From NCBI GenBank assembly GCA_019745505.1, contig JAIETE010000026.1, positions 1-47,706 of the forward strand: 47,706 nucleotides of DNA. The letters are read 5' to 3'. The notes beneath the pieces are model-generated. The model had not been told where the DNA came from and did not search any database. It saw nothing but the letters and a program-made list of their open reading frames with translations. Shown in pieces: positions 7,707 to 15,853 of the stretch. Made by a program: the position numbers and the translations under genes. Numbering within the stretch: the stretch's first letter is position 1; the number at the start of each line of letters is the position of its first letter. This stretch comes from Candidatus Obscuribacterales bacterium. GTDB lineage: Bacteria > Cyanobacteriota > Vampirovibrionia > Obscuribacterales > Obscuribacteraceae.

Positions 7707-9695
7707 GTGTCCAAACCTGGAACGAGCCGTACAGTAAGCATCAGCGCAGTCGGAATCGTCAGGCATTTTCTTTCCACCTACGGCTTGCGAATGTGCTGCC
7801 TGGTGGCTTTCGTCCTGGCTATCACCATAGCTTTCGATCGCTTCTATCAGGATTTCATATTGCCAAAAGAGGCTATCAAATTCGCGCGCGAAGTTTCCGG
7901 CAGGAAAAATCCGAAAGCCGAGTGGAATCATTTCGATTTCATCGACGAGGCCAGAAAGCGCGGCTGCGTGTGGTTGTTTTTCGCCAGTCCGGCCGGAAAA
8001 CTCGATAAAGACAACCCGATGCCTCCCCCGCCCATCAAGAAGTTCTATCCGGTTTCTCGCACCTATACTTACGGCGGAGAACGCTTTTTTGATGCAGCGA
8101 GCAATACTCAATTCGGAACATTCCACGCCGGCTTTCGCAACGACTATCTGGTTCAGCGACTGGCGCACGGCTCCTCATCCATGCCGATTTTCCTGGCAAT
8201 ACTGGGCGCCTTCGCGGCAGCATGGATCGGCAGTTATGTCTGGCTGGCGCTGCCGCTGAAACGAGTTTCGTACCGCCTGCGGGCACTCATGCAGGGGCAT
8301 CGTTCCGGCAATCTGGACCAGACGATCACTGGCATAGACTACGAAATCGTCGAATTGAAAGAATTGTGTTCGGCGATCAAAGAGTTGATTTTGGACAATC
8401 GGCGGCTGCTGCGCATCAATACGATAGACCAGCAAATTCAGGATCTGACCAGCGACAGAATTCCTTCTCTGCACGTCAAGAAAGCCGACGGACGGCGCAC
8501 CGGCAACAAATCAAACAACACGCATGGTGAAAGCGAGGTAAACGCTCAGGCCAGGCTGCTCGACCCTCTGACCGGGCTACTTTCAGTTTCATTCGTGAGC
8601 GAACATCTGGTGCCCACATTCGACTCAGGTCAGAACAATCAGGATCCTTACTCGGTTCTCCTTGTCAGCGTGAAGGTCAGCGACAGCGAAGATCACGGAC
8701 AGCGAGACAGGAAAATCAAAGCGCTGGCGGAAGCCATCAGTGCTTCCGTGCGGACGGAAGAATTGCTGATGAACAAGCTTTCGAGGTACACAGATTACGT
8801 CGTCCGCTATACTTCCAACTGCATGGCAGTCGTGCTCGGATGGGCCGATCACGGCAACGCAAAACAAGTGGCAACACGCATCGTGGCGTCATTTCCACAA
8901 TACATGGCCGCTCAAGGACTCGATGCAAAACTCAAACCTTGCGTGGGCATGGCTTCCTATCCTACAGAAGGTGAAAACATGCCTTCTTTGCTTGCAAGCG
9001 CCTTTTCGGCTCTCATGTTTGCAGAGCGAGAATTCGGCATGGGGGCAATCAAAACTGCAGGCGAGGTTCCTTCTGATTACAAGAAGGGCGACTCAAAGGC
9101 GGTAATGAAAGGCGAACTGGGAGTGCTGGGCGGATTCGGGCTGCTGCAGTCACTCGCTTCCAGTAATAAGACCGGCGAGCTGATGGTCAACCAGGAGGGT
9201 CAATCATCACTGCGCGTGCTATTTCAAGATGGCAAGCCGCTCGAAGTCTCCTTCGGGGAACTGACCGGAAAAGAAGCACTTGTCGACTTTCTCATTTCAT
9301 ATAAAGAAGGCAGATTTCAGTTTACGGAACGTGGATTCTCCAGGGGCACGCAAGTAATCATCCAGCAGAAGACCCCCCTGTCTCTGGAGCGTTGCTTGAT
9401 GGATGCGGCGGTAGCGGAGGATCATATGGTGGTGGCGAAGCGCATGTTGCGACTGGAAGACTGCATCATTTCGGTCAATCCCGAAGAGCAGATGGAAAAA
9501 TTGTTCAACAAAAGAACAGACCTGACGGAAGAAGAGAAAAACGGCATGAGAACCTTGGTAGCGACTCTCGAGAATGCAGCCACACTGGCGCAACTGTTCG
9601 AGAAAGTTAAGATGCCTGACTACATAAAATGGCGTGCAGCTCACCTGCTTTCGGAAGCAGAAGTGATACAACTAATGGCTGACGAACTTGTCTAG
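7707..9695 (+). CDS. Membrane signalling protein: degenerate GGDEF-like domain plus PATAN/DUF4388-like domain
   Basis: Starts at a GTG (7707) with GGAAG 8 nt upstream. Layout: membrane helix about 25-43, extracytoplasmic loop 44-156, second helix about 157-182, HAMP-like linker 183-235, then a GGDEF-fold domain about 283-450 opening with LLDPLTGLLS. The signature position reads YTSNC (368-372), and the metal- and substrate-binding residues are missing, so it should not make c-di-GMP. Residues about 468-565 (GELGVLGGFGLLQSLASSNKTGELMV onward) match the DUF4388/PATAN type of partner-binding module. Likely role: membrane-bound sensor relaying through protein contacts; ligand unknown. Confidence 0.72.
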   Translation: MSKPGTSRTVSISAVGIVRHFLSTYGLRMCCLVAFVLAITIAFDRFYQDFILPKEAIKFAREVSGRKNPKAEWNHFDFIDEARKRGCVWLFFASPAGKLDKDNPMPPPPIKKFYPVSRTYTYGGERFFDAASNTQFGTFHAGFRNDYLVQRLAHGSSSMPIFLAILGAFAAAWIGSYVWLALPLKRVSYRLRALMQGHRSGNLDQTITGIDYEIVELKELCSAIKELILDNRRLLRINTIDQQIQDLTSDRIPSLHVKKADGRRTGNKSNNTHGESEVNAQARLLDPLTGLLSVSFVSEHLVPTFDSGQNNQDPYSVLLVSVKVSDSEDHGQRDRKIKALAEAISASVRTEELLMNKLSRYTDYVVRYTSNCMAVVLGWADHGNAKQVATRIVASFPQYMAAQGLDAKLKPCVGMASYPTEGENMPSLLASAFSALMFAEREFGMGAIKTAGEVPSDYKKGDSKAVMKGELGVLGGFGLLQSLASSNKTGELMVNQEGQSSLRVLFQDGKPLEVSFGELTGKEALVDFLISYKEGRFQFTERGFSRGTQVIIQQKTPLSLERCLMDAAVAEDHMVVAKRMLRLEDCIISVNPEEQMEKLFNKRTDLTEEEKNGMRTLVATLENAATLAQLFEKVKMPDYIKWRAAHLLSEAEVIQLMADELV

Positions 9696-9730
9696 CAGTT
9701 CGCTCTTCATCTCCTTTTTTGGAATAGCTA

Positions 9731-10219
9731 ATGACTGAAAAATTGCCTGCACACCTCTTTCTCGACGAGCGAAATATCGAATACGAGATGAGGACTTTCC
9801 CTGAAACAACCGAGAAGGGGGCGGCCAACGTAGCACATGCTCTGGGCTTTCGCGAACGGCAGATGATCAAAACGTTGATCTTCGAAACTGCTCAGGGCGA
9901 CTGCTCTTTAGTCATGGTGGGCGGAGACCAGAATGCCATTTCAGGACTCTTGAAAAAGGCTCTGGGTTCGCGCGATATTTCACTTGCCAAACCGGAAAAA
10001 GTAATCGAGCTGACTGGTTACGTGATCGGCTCCATTCCTCCGTTTCACTGGCAGAAGGAAGGAGTAAAAACGTTTTTAGACAAGGCTTTGATGGACGAAC
10101 CGTTGCTGGGAGTGGGAACCGGAAAGTGGGGGCGTGAAATTCTCATCACGCCGCAAAATCTAGTCAGTGCCAGCAATGCGATAGTCGTCAATCTGACTGT
10201 AAGAGAAGAGAGCAAATAG
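9731..10219 (+). CDS. YbaK/ProX-type aminoacyl-tRNA deacylase
   Basis: A 162-residue single-domain protein of the YbaK/prolyl-tRNA-editing superfamily, whose members hydrolyse mischarged tRNAs such as Cys-tRNA(Pro). Family-typical parts are the central MIKTLIFETAQGDCSLVMVGGDQ and IGSIPPFHWQKEGVKTFLDKAL, followed by a GTGKWGREILITPQNLV region corresponding to the conserved GxxxxxxxxxPxxL end. No extra domain, so it is a free-standing trans-editing factor. Exact tRNA specificity cannot be assigned. It ends only 2 nt before the convergent pseudokinase gene. Confidence 0.85.
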   Translation: MTEKLPAHLFLDERNIEYEMRTFPETTEKGAANVAHALGFRERQMIKTLIFETAQGDCSLVMVGGDQNAISGLLKKALGSRDISLAKPEKVIELTGYVIGSIPPFHWQKEGVKTFLDKALMDEPLLGVGTGKWGREILITPQNLVSASNAIVVNLTVREESK

Positions 10220-10221
10220 CC

Positions 10222-12540
10222 TTACTCTTCGCTGGAATTTCCCTCTTCTGCCAGTTGGCCATTCTTCATCATGTTCGCGCTCTTGGGGGCGCTCCTGTCT
10301 TTGCCGCTTTTGGTATTTCCATTCAAAGCTGCTTTCTTTCCCTGAACAACGCGTTTTTCAAGACGACGCGCTTCCTCCTTCTTGCCAAGCTTTTTGAGAA
10401 TACGCACCAGATTATTGTTGACGCGCAGTGTTTCCGGATTGTTCGCACCCACAGCTTGTTCGTCGATGGCAATGGCGCGGCGCAACAGATCTTCGGCTTC
10501 TTTCAATTTTCCTGTCTGCTCCTTCAAAATTGCCAGACAGGAGAGCACTTCGGCAACACGGAAGCTTTCGTCTCCCAGAGCTGTTTCACGGACATCGAGG
10601 GCCTTGTTGAATTCTTGCTCCGAGCGGTTCGTATTGCCTTCGACAAAATCAAGTGTAGCGATGCCTACAAGGCTATCGGCCATGGCCGGGTGAGTATCGC
10701 CATACAACTCTTCTATGATTTGCTTGGCGTGTTCGTAGCACTGCCTGGCATCATCATTCTCTCCAGCCATCTGATGCTGGATGCCAAGGCTGTTATAAGT
10801 AGTGGCAACGTCCAGATGTTCGGTACCCAAAGCACGTTTGCGAATATACAGTGCTCTCTTGAGTGCAGCCATGGAATCTTTCAGTTTGCCTTCTTTATGG
10901 TAGATGGAAGCCATTGCTTGCATGCTCGAGGCAATATCCTCTTCGTCAGGTTTCAGCGCTTTCTCGCGAATCCCCAGTGCGCGCTGAATCAATTTCTTCG
11001 CCTCTTGCGTCTTGCCTTCGGTCAAATAGATCATGCCTAAATCATTGAGGCTGTCCGCCACCGTCAAGCTGTTCGGACCGCCGGCTTTCTCGCGAATAGC
11101 CAGTGCACGTTTTATGGCATTTTCAGCTTCCGGATAGAGGTCGAGATTGAAATACAAGTTGCCGAGATTATTCAATGTTTCCGCAATGCGCGGATCATCC
11201 GGTTCGAAGCCGCCTGATTTTGCAAGAGCCTGACCGAAAAGAGCTTCCGCTTCGTGATAATTGCCGCTGTGAAAAGCTTCTTCACCTTTCTGATTGAATT
11301 CTTGCCAGGAAGTCCGCTCCGGACCTTTCTTCTGCTGTCCGAGGAAGAGCGACTCTTTGAGAGGCTCTATCGCCAGTCCTAAGACAACGCCGAGGAAAAG
11401 CGAGATGGACAGACCCAGGACGCGCAAGATTCTCTTTTTAGTCAGTGCAGGATCTCGAGCCGAGGAATGTCCTCTTTTCTGCTGGCTGCGCTTCAACTGA
11501 TTGGCGCCGTGCTTGTAGACCTCGATATCGGTCCAGAGTGCTTCCATAGAGGGAAAGCGCTGGTCGGGATCCTTTTCAATCGCGCGCATTACAACGCGTT
11601 CGACTGCCTCGGGAATGTCGCCGCAACCGGACGCCTCGCGCACCGCCTGTGGTACCTTGGTCAATTGGCGATGCATCACCTCATGCGCTGATTTACCCTG
11701 GCTGGGTGGTCTGCCGACAAGCGCTTCGTACATGACACATCCGATTGTAAAAACATCGCTTTTCGCATCCAGCTTGACCGAAAGTACAGCTTCCGGGCTC
11801 AAATAGTGAGGATCGCCATTGATAACAGCCTTGTTCGCGAGGTTGCGAACTTCCTCGCCATCTTCGAGATAACGCTCGGAGATGCCGAATTCAACGACTT
11901 TGACAAAGTCTTTGTAATCGGGCGTGTCATAGACAAAAATCTGCGAAGGTTTCAAACAGCGAATCAACAAATCTTGCTTGTGCGCATAGGTGACGGCATC
12001 GCAAACTTGCGAAAAGATATCGAGAGTGCGCGCGTAAGACAACTTTCCGTGTTGCTTAAGCAAGTCCGCCAGGGTCTTTCCTTCGAGATAGTCAGTGACC
12101 AGATAAGGTCTTCCGTTGGAAACACCGAAGTCGAGCACGGTGATGATATTGGGATGATTAAGGCTGCTTGCGACTTTTGCTTCGACTTGAAAGCGCTTCA
12201 AACTTTGTATATCGGTGGCGGTCAGAAGTCGAATCGCCACCGGGCGGTCCATAAGCAAGTGCCGCGCCTTGTAAAGCGAACTTGCCGGCTGCTTGCTCAA
12301 ACATTGCTGAACTTCATACCGTCCAACGACAGTAGTCCCGACCAGAGTGTCTTCCATCTCGTCCTTCATCGATTTATTGGCAGATGAAGGCTCGTCATCG
12401 GAAGGTGCCAAACTCTTCACGTCGAGAGCCGGAGCTTTCGGTTCGGCTGCAGTCGCCGTAGACTCTGGCGCGCCTGCAGCAGAGGGATTAGCGTCAATCT
12501 CCTCCACATCAGACGGTTCGTTGTTTTTCTCCGCGGCCAA
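10222..12540 (-). CDS. Kinase-fold/TPR membrane protein, predicted pseudokinase
   Basis: A 772-residue protein with an acidic Ala/Pro-rich head (1-65), a Ser/Thr-kinase fold (about 74-342), a membrane helix (about 371-391) and about eight 42-residue kinesin-light-chain-type TPRs (about 410-735). The kinase core keeps the overall pattern (LDFGVSNGRPYLVTDYLEG, YLSPEAV, SDVFTIGCVMYEALVGRPP), but the ATP-anchoring Lys is Arg (VAIR, R104), the HRD Asp is Cys (IRCLKP, C195) and DFG is EFG (217-219). Phosphotransfer is therefore unlikely; a regulatory or scaffold role with TPRs across the membrane is inferred. It follows the LRR gene by 35 nt, likely as an operon. Confidence 0.88.
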   Translation of the reverse strand: MAAEKNNEPSDVEEIDANPSAAGAPESTATAAEPKAPALDVKSLAPSDDEPSSANKSMKDEMEDTLVGTTVVGRYEVQQCLSKQPASSLYKARHLLMDRPVAIRLLTATDIQSLKRFQVEAKVASSLNHPNIITVLDFGVSNGRPYLVTDYLEGKTLADLLKQHGKLSYARTLDIFSQVCDAVTYAHKQDLLIRCLKPSQIFVYDTPDYKDFVKVVEFGISERYLEDGEEVRNLANKAVINGDPHYLSPEAVLSVKLDAKSDVFTIGCVMYEALVGRPPSQGKSAHEVMHRQLTKVPQAVREASGCGDIPEAVERVVMRAIEKDPDQRFPSMEALWTDIEVYKHGANQLKRSQQKRGHSSARDPALTKKRILRVLGLSISLFLGVVLGLAIEPLKESLFLGQQKKGPERTSWQEFNQKGEEAFHSGNYHEAEALFGQALAKSGGFEPDDPRIAETLNNLGNLYFNLDLYPEAENAIKRALAIREKAGGPNSLTVADSLNDLGMIYLTEGKTQEAKKLIQRALGIREKALKPDEEDIASSMQAMASIYHKEGKLKDSMAALKRALYIRKRALGTEHLDVATTYNSLGIQHQMAGENDDARQCYEHAKQIIEELYGDTHPAMADSLVGIATLDFVEGNTNRSEQEFNKALDVRETALGDESFRVAEVLSCLAILKEQTGKLKEAEDLLRRAIAIDEQAVGANNPETLRVNNNLVRILKKLGKKEEARRLEKRVVQGKKAALNGNTKSGKDRSAPKSANMMKNGQLAEEGNSSEE

Positions 12541-12575
12541 ATTTCTGCCCTATGAAAATCACAACTACACTCTGT

Positions 12576-13511
12576 CTATTTATTGCCCTCTCGGACAACA
12601 ACTTCACATGATGGTATGCGCAACTTGAGCGAATTAATTTCGACCTCGGTGCCATCCAGATGGCTCAGCGACAGTTTTTTTAGATTGCTGAGAGCGGAAA
12701 GCTTCTCAGCAGCAGCTTTAGACGTATTGGTATCGTCAAGCCAGAGCTTTTTCAGCTGGGAAAGCTTGGCGATCTCTTCCAATTCGCCGTCACCTATTTC
12801 AGTCCCGGAAAGATCGAGTTCTTCCAGAGAGGGCAGGTATTTCAAATAACTGAGTGACTCCAGATCCAGCTCTGATTCGCTCAAATCGAGCGAAACGATA
12901 GCTGAGCGCGCATCTTTGCTGCCCATTGAGCTGAGGAAATCGAGTGACACTTCTTTGTCTTTTGCCAGTTCCAACTGGAATCGCTTACCTGGCGGCACTT
13001 CCAAACGACCTTTGGCATCGCAGACAAGAGTCCAGTACTCTGGGTCATCTTCGGCTTCGGTAAGCAGCTCGCCAACCTTTGTATCCGGAAACTTGAGGCG
13101 CAGAGCAGTGGACTGACTTGCCGATTTGACTCCGGACGCCTTGGCTTCGGAAGTTATGGAGTCCAGTATTTGCGCACCGGATGACTTGGGCGTTGAGGAG
13201 CGAGCCGGTAACTGATTGATCGGCTCGACGGACAATGGCGAGCCGCCGGCTTCCTTCGAGCTGCCTTCCGATTCTTTGCCCAGCCAGATAGACGCCGCCG
13301 TGACGACAACCATGAGAATCCACATGATTGCCAGGCGAGTCACGTCGATTTCAATTGAATGCCCGTCCACTACAGGAGGCATGGAAATCGGCGCAAAAGG
13401 CAGCGGCGTACCCGCCGGCGGGGGACTGGTGTCTTTCCAGGGCGGAAAACCGCCGATGGCGATGAAGCCAACAATGCCGATCAGGAGAGCCCGTCTTTGC
13501 TTTGCGTTCAC
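12576..13511 (-). CDS. Membrane protein with leucine-rich repeats
   Basis: GTG start at 13511 with AGGAAAGG just upstream. Residues 7-25 and about 60-79 are membrane helices, separated by a Pro-rich loop; a Ser-rich linker (80-140) follows. The C-terminal third carries degenerate leucine-rich repeats (VSLDLSESELDLESLSYLKYLPSLEELDLSGTEI and two more, each about 24 residues with LxxLxL spacing). LRRs usually bind proteins. The gene precedes the pseudokinase/TPR gene in the same direction, so the two may form a membrane complex; this is inference. No enzyme motif seen. Confidence 0.75.
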   Translation of the reverse strand: MNAKQRRALLIGIVGFIAIGGFPPWKDTSPPPAGTPLPFAPISMPPVVDGHSIEIDVTRLAIMWILMVVVTAASIWLGKESEGSSKEAGGSPLSVEPINQLPARSSTPKSSGAQILDSITSEAKASGVKSASQSTALRLKFPDTKVGELLTEAEDDPEYWTLVCDAKGRLEVPPGKRFQLELAKDKEVSLDFLSSMGSKDARSAIVSLDLSESELDLESLSYLKYLPSLEELDLSGTEIGDGELEEIAKLSQLKKLWLDDTNTSKAAAEKLSALSNLKKLSLSHLDGTEVEINSLKLRIPSCEVVVREGNK

Positions 13512-13807
13512 TTATGCCTTTCCTATAAAACTGGAGTTGTTCGCTCAAAGCGTCCGAATTCGACGCGGCAACTGTTCAACAAAAGTCTAGCGAATCTAAT
13601 CAGAAAGCGCCTCATTGGACGAACAAATGTAAGATAACTGCCCACAAAGGCGGATAATCAAGGGGTAACTCAAACAACATGTCATGAATTCGGTGCAGAA
13701 ATAACAGAAAATAATAGGTGCCGGAGCTTGCCTTAATCTGAGGAAGAGAGTACCTTTTCTGGCTGCAATCGCGTTCTAGATTTTGCCCGCAATTCAGGAG
13801 GACAGTT

Positions 13808-14167
13808 ATGTCGAGTTGGGAGCGCTATAACATCGCCGGACAGCAAGCATTGTCGGCAGGAAAACCCTTGGATGCTGAAAATCAATTCAAACTGGCGATT
13901 AAAGAAGCGGAAGCAATGAGCCCAAATGAGCCCAAAATCGCTCAGAGCAAGTCGGCACTTGCGAATGCGTACCGTCAGCAAGGCAAATACGCTGAGGCCG
14001 AGCCGATGTACAAAGAAGCAGTCGAATTCATGATTCGTGTAAAAGGACCAACGTGTCAGGAATTAATTCCAATTTACGACAATTACGCAAAAATGCTGCG
14101 AGCTGCCGGCCGTGGTGCAGAAGCGGACAAGATGGACGCAAAAGCCCGAGCGATTTTCGCCAAATAA
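13808..14167 (+). CDS. Small TPR protein (119 aa)
   Basis: Cytoplasmic helical protein with an AGGAGG (13796-13801) 6 nt before its ATG. Two to three TPR units are visible: WERYNIAGQQALSAGKPLDAENQFKLAIKEAE, the following IAQSKSALANAYRQQGKYAEAEPMYKEAVEFM, and a shorter third, all of the 42-residue kinesin-light-chain style also seen in the pseudokinase divergently encoded at 10222-12540. No signal peptide or membrane segment. Probably an adaptor for an unidentified partner. It is followed 93 nt later by hmgA, with which it has no evident functional tie. Confidence 0.75.
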   Translation: MSSWERYNIAGQQALSAGKPLDAENQFKLAIKEAEAMSPNEPKIAQSKSALANAYRQQGKYAEAEPMYKEAVEFMIRVKGPTCQELIPIYDNYAKMLRAAGRGAEADKMDAKARAIFAK

Positions 14168-14260
14168 GATCGGATAATCGGCATATCAAAATTCAACCGG
14201 AGAAAGACATTGTCCCCAACAGGAAAAGCGTCCCGCACCAGAGAAGCTGAAGGTTCGATT

Positions 14261-15568
14261 ATGCAAAGCGCCGAACACGGACTGCAGTATTTGAATGGCT
14301 TCGGAAATCATCATTGCTCCGAGGCTGAGCCGGGCGCTCTTCCTTTAGGACAGAATTCTCCACAAAAGGCTCCGCTCGGACTTTACGCGGAGCAATTGAG
14401 CGGCACGGCGTTTACCGCACCGAGAAGCGAAAATCAGCGCAGCTGGCTGTACAGAATTAGGCCGTCGGTTTTGCATTCGAAGTTCAAACCACAGGATTGC
14501 GGTCTGATCGAAAGCCGACCTTTCAATTGTGAAAAGGGACTGACTCCTGAGCAATTGCGCTGGAATCCTCTTCCGGCTCTCAAAGAGAAGAAGAATTTCG
14601 TCGAAGGCATTATTACGATTGCTGGCAATGGTGATTCGGCAAGCGTGCGGGGCTCCGCCGTGCACCTGTACTCCGCCAATCAGTCAATGACCGACTCGTT
14701 TTTCTACAATGCCGACGGAGAGCTTTTGATTGTGCCGCGCGACGGGCGACTGATGCTTGGCACCGAATTCGGTACCATGGTTGTAGGCGCCGGTGAGATT
14801 GCAGTAATTCCCAGAGGAATCAAGTTCAAAGTCGACCTTCCCGACGGCACCGCGGATGGTTACATACTGGAAAATTACGGTCCCGCATTTCGCCTGCCGG
14901 AACTTGGTCCGATCGGCGCCAACGGACTGGCTAACGCGAGGGACTTTCAGGCTCCGCAAGCAGCCTACGAAGACATCGAGCGCCCTCTTAAACTGATAAC
15001 AAAATATCAGGGCAAACTGTTTACCGCCGAACTCGATCATTCTCCGCTCGATGTAGTAGCGTGGCACGGCAACTACTATCCGTACAAATACGACTTGAGT
15101 AAATTCAACGCTGTCAACACCGTAACGTTCGATCACAGCGACCCTTCTATTTTCACTGTTCTGACCTCACCTTCGGAATTGACGGGCACAGCCAATGTCG
15201 ACTTCGTCATCTTCCCTCCACGCTGGATGGTGGCTGAAAACACATTTCGACCACCCTACTACCATCGCAATTACATGAGCGAGTACATGGGGCTCATCTT
15301 CGGTGTCTACGATGCCAAAGAAGAAGGTTTTGTAGCAGGCGGCGGCAGCCTTCACAACCAAATGTCGGCGCACGGTCCGGACACCGCAACATTCGAAAAA
15401 GCCTCCAATGTCGAACTGAAGCCGCAAAAAATGGAAAACACGTTAGCCTTCATGTTTGAAAGCTCACTTGCATACACCCCAACCGAGTTCGCCATGACGG
15501 GCGGTATTCTGCAAACCGACTATATCGATTGCTGGAGTGGTCTGCCTCGCTATTTCAAATCCACTTGA
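14261..15568 (+). CDS. hmgA: Homogentisate 1,2-dioxygenase
   Basis: Fe(II) enzyme opening the homogentisate ring to maleylacetoacetate in tyrosine/phenylalanine catabolism. Family signatures include [37 protein letters not shown] and [17 protein letters not shown] choose the ATG at 14261 because it leaves the usual short head before YLNGFGN; it places the iron ligands at H335, E341 and H371, the numbering of human HGD. An in-frame TTG at 14210 with GGAG upstream would add 17 residues. No other tyrosine-degradation gene (maleylacetoacetate isomerase, fumarylacetoacetase, HPPD) is in the window. Confidence 0.96.
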   Translation: MQSAEHGLQYLNGFGNHHCSEAEPGALPLGQNSPQKAPLGLYAEQLSGTAFTAPRSENQRSWLYRIRPSVLHSKFKPQDCGLIESRPFNCEKGLTPEQLRWNPLPALKEKKNFVEGIITIAGNGDSASVRGSAVHLYSANQSMTDSFFYNADGELLIVPRDGRLMLGTEFGTMVVGAGEIAVIPRGIKFKVDLPDGTADGYILENYGPAFRLPELGPIGANGLANARDFQAPQAAYEDIERPLKLITKYQGKLFTAELDHSPLDVVAWHGNYYPYKYDLSKFNAVNTVTFDHSDPSIFTVLTSPSELTGTANVDFVIFPPRWMVAENTFRPPYYHRNYMSEYMGLIFGVYDAKEEGFVAGGGSLHNQMSAHGPDTATFEKASNVELKPQKMENTLAFMFESSLAYTPTEFAMTGGILQTDYIDCWSGLPRYFKST

Positions 15569-15652
15569 CAGGACGACGCCCATCACTGTTGATGTCCGAT
15601 AAAGGACACGAAAACGTGTAAATGGTTACATCGCCCAAAAATTCCTGCGCCA

Positions 15653-15683
15653 CCGCCTGCAAATAAGCACCGGCGGCGTTTTC
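15653..15683 (+). terminator. Possible terminator after hmgA
   Basis: CCGCC (15653-15657) can pair with GGCGG (15672-15676), followed by CGTTTTC. The loop is long (14 nt) and the T tract short, so this is weak. A second small hairpin ACACG-AAAA-CGTGT lies at 15606-15619. Confidence 0.3.
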
Positions 15684-15794
15684 AGGTCAACAAGCAGGCC
15701 ATAATCCATAATTTCGTGGTTCAAAAGTCACGTTTTTCCACCCGTAAGGGTGATGCAATCAGAACCAATTAATCTGACGGTGTGCGATTATTTT

Positions 15795-15832
15795 GAGACT
15801 AAGTCTCTATATAGGGGTACTTAACTTAAGTA
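15795..15832 (+). promoter_or_regulatory. Two palindromes flanking a TATATA box
   Basis: GAGACT-A-AGTCTC (15795-15807) and TACTTAA-C-TTAAGTA (15818-15832) are perfect inverted repeats with 1-nt centres; between them lies TATATAGG (15808-15815), a plausible -10 element. They sit 22-60 nt before the ATG of the polyproline gene. This is the arrangement expected for a repressor- or activator-controlled promoter; the regulator is unknown. Confidence 0.45.
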
Positions 15833-15853
15833 ACGGGTTTTTGGAAATTTCCG

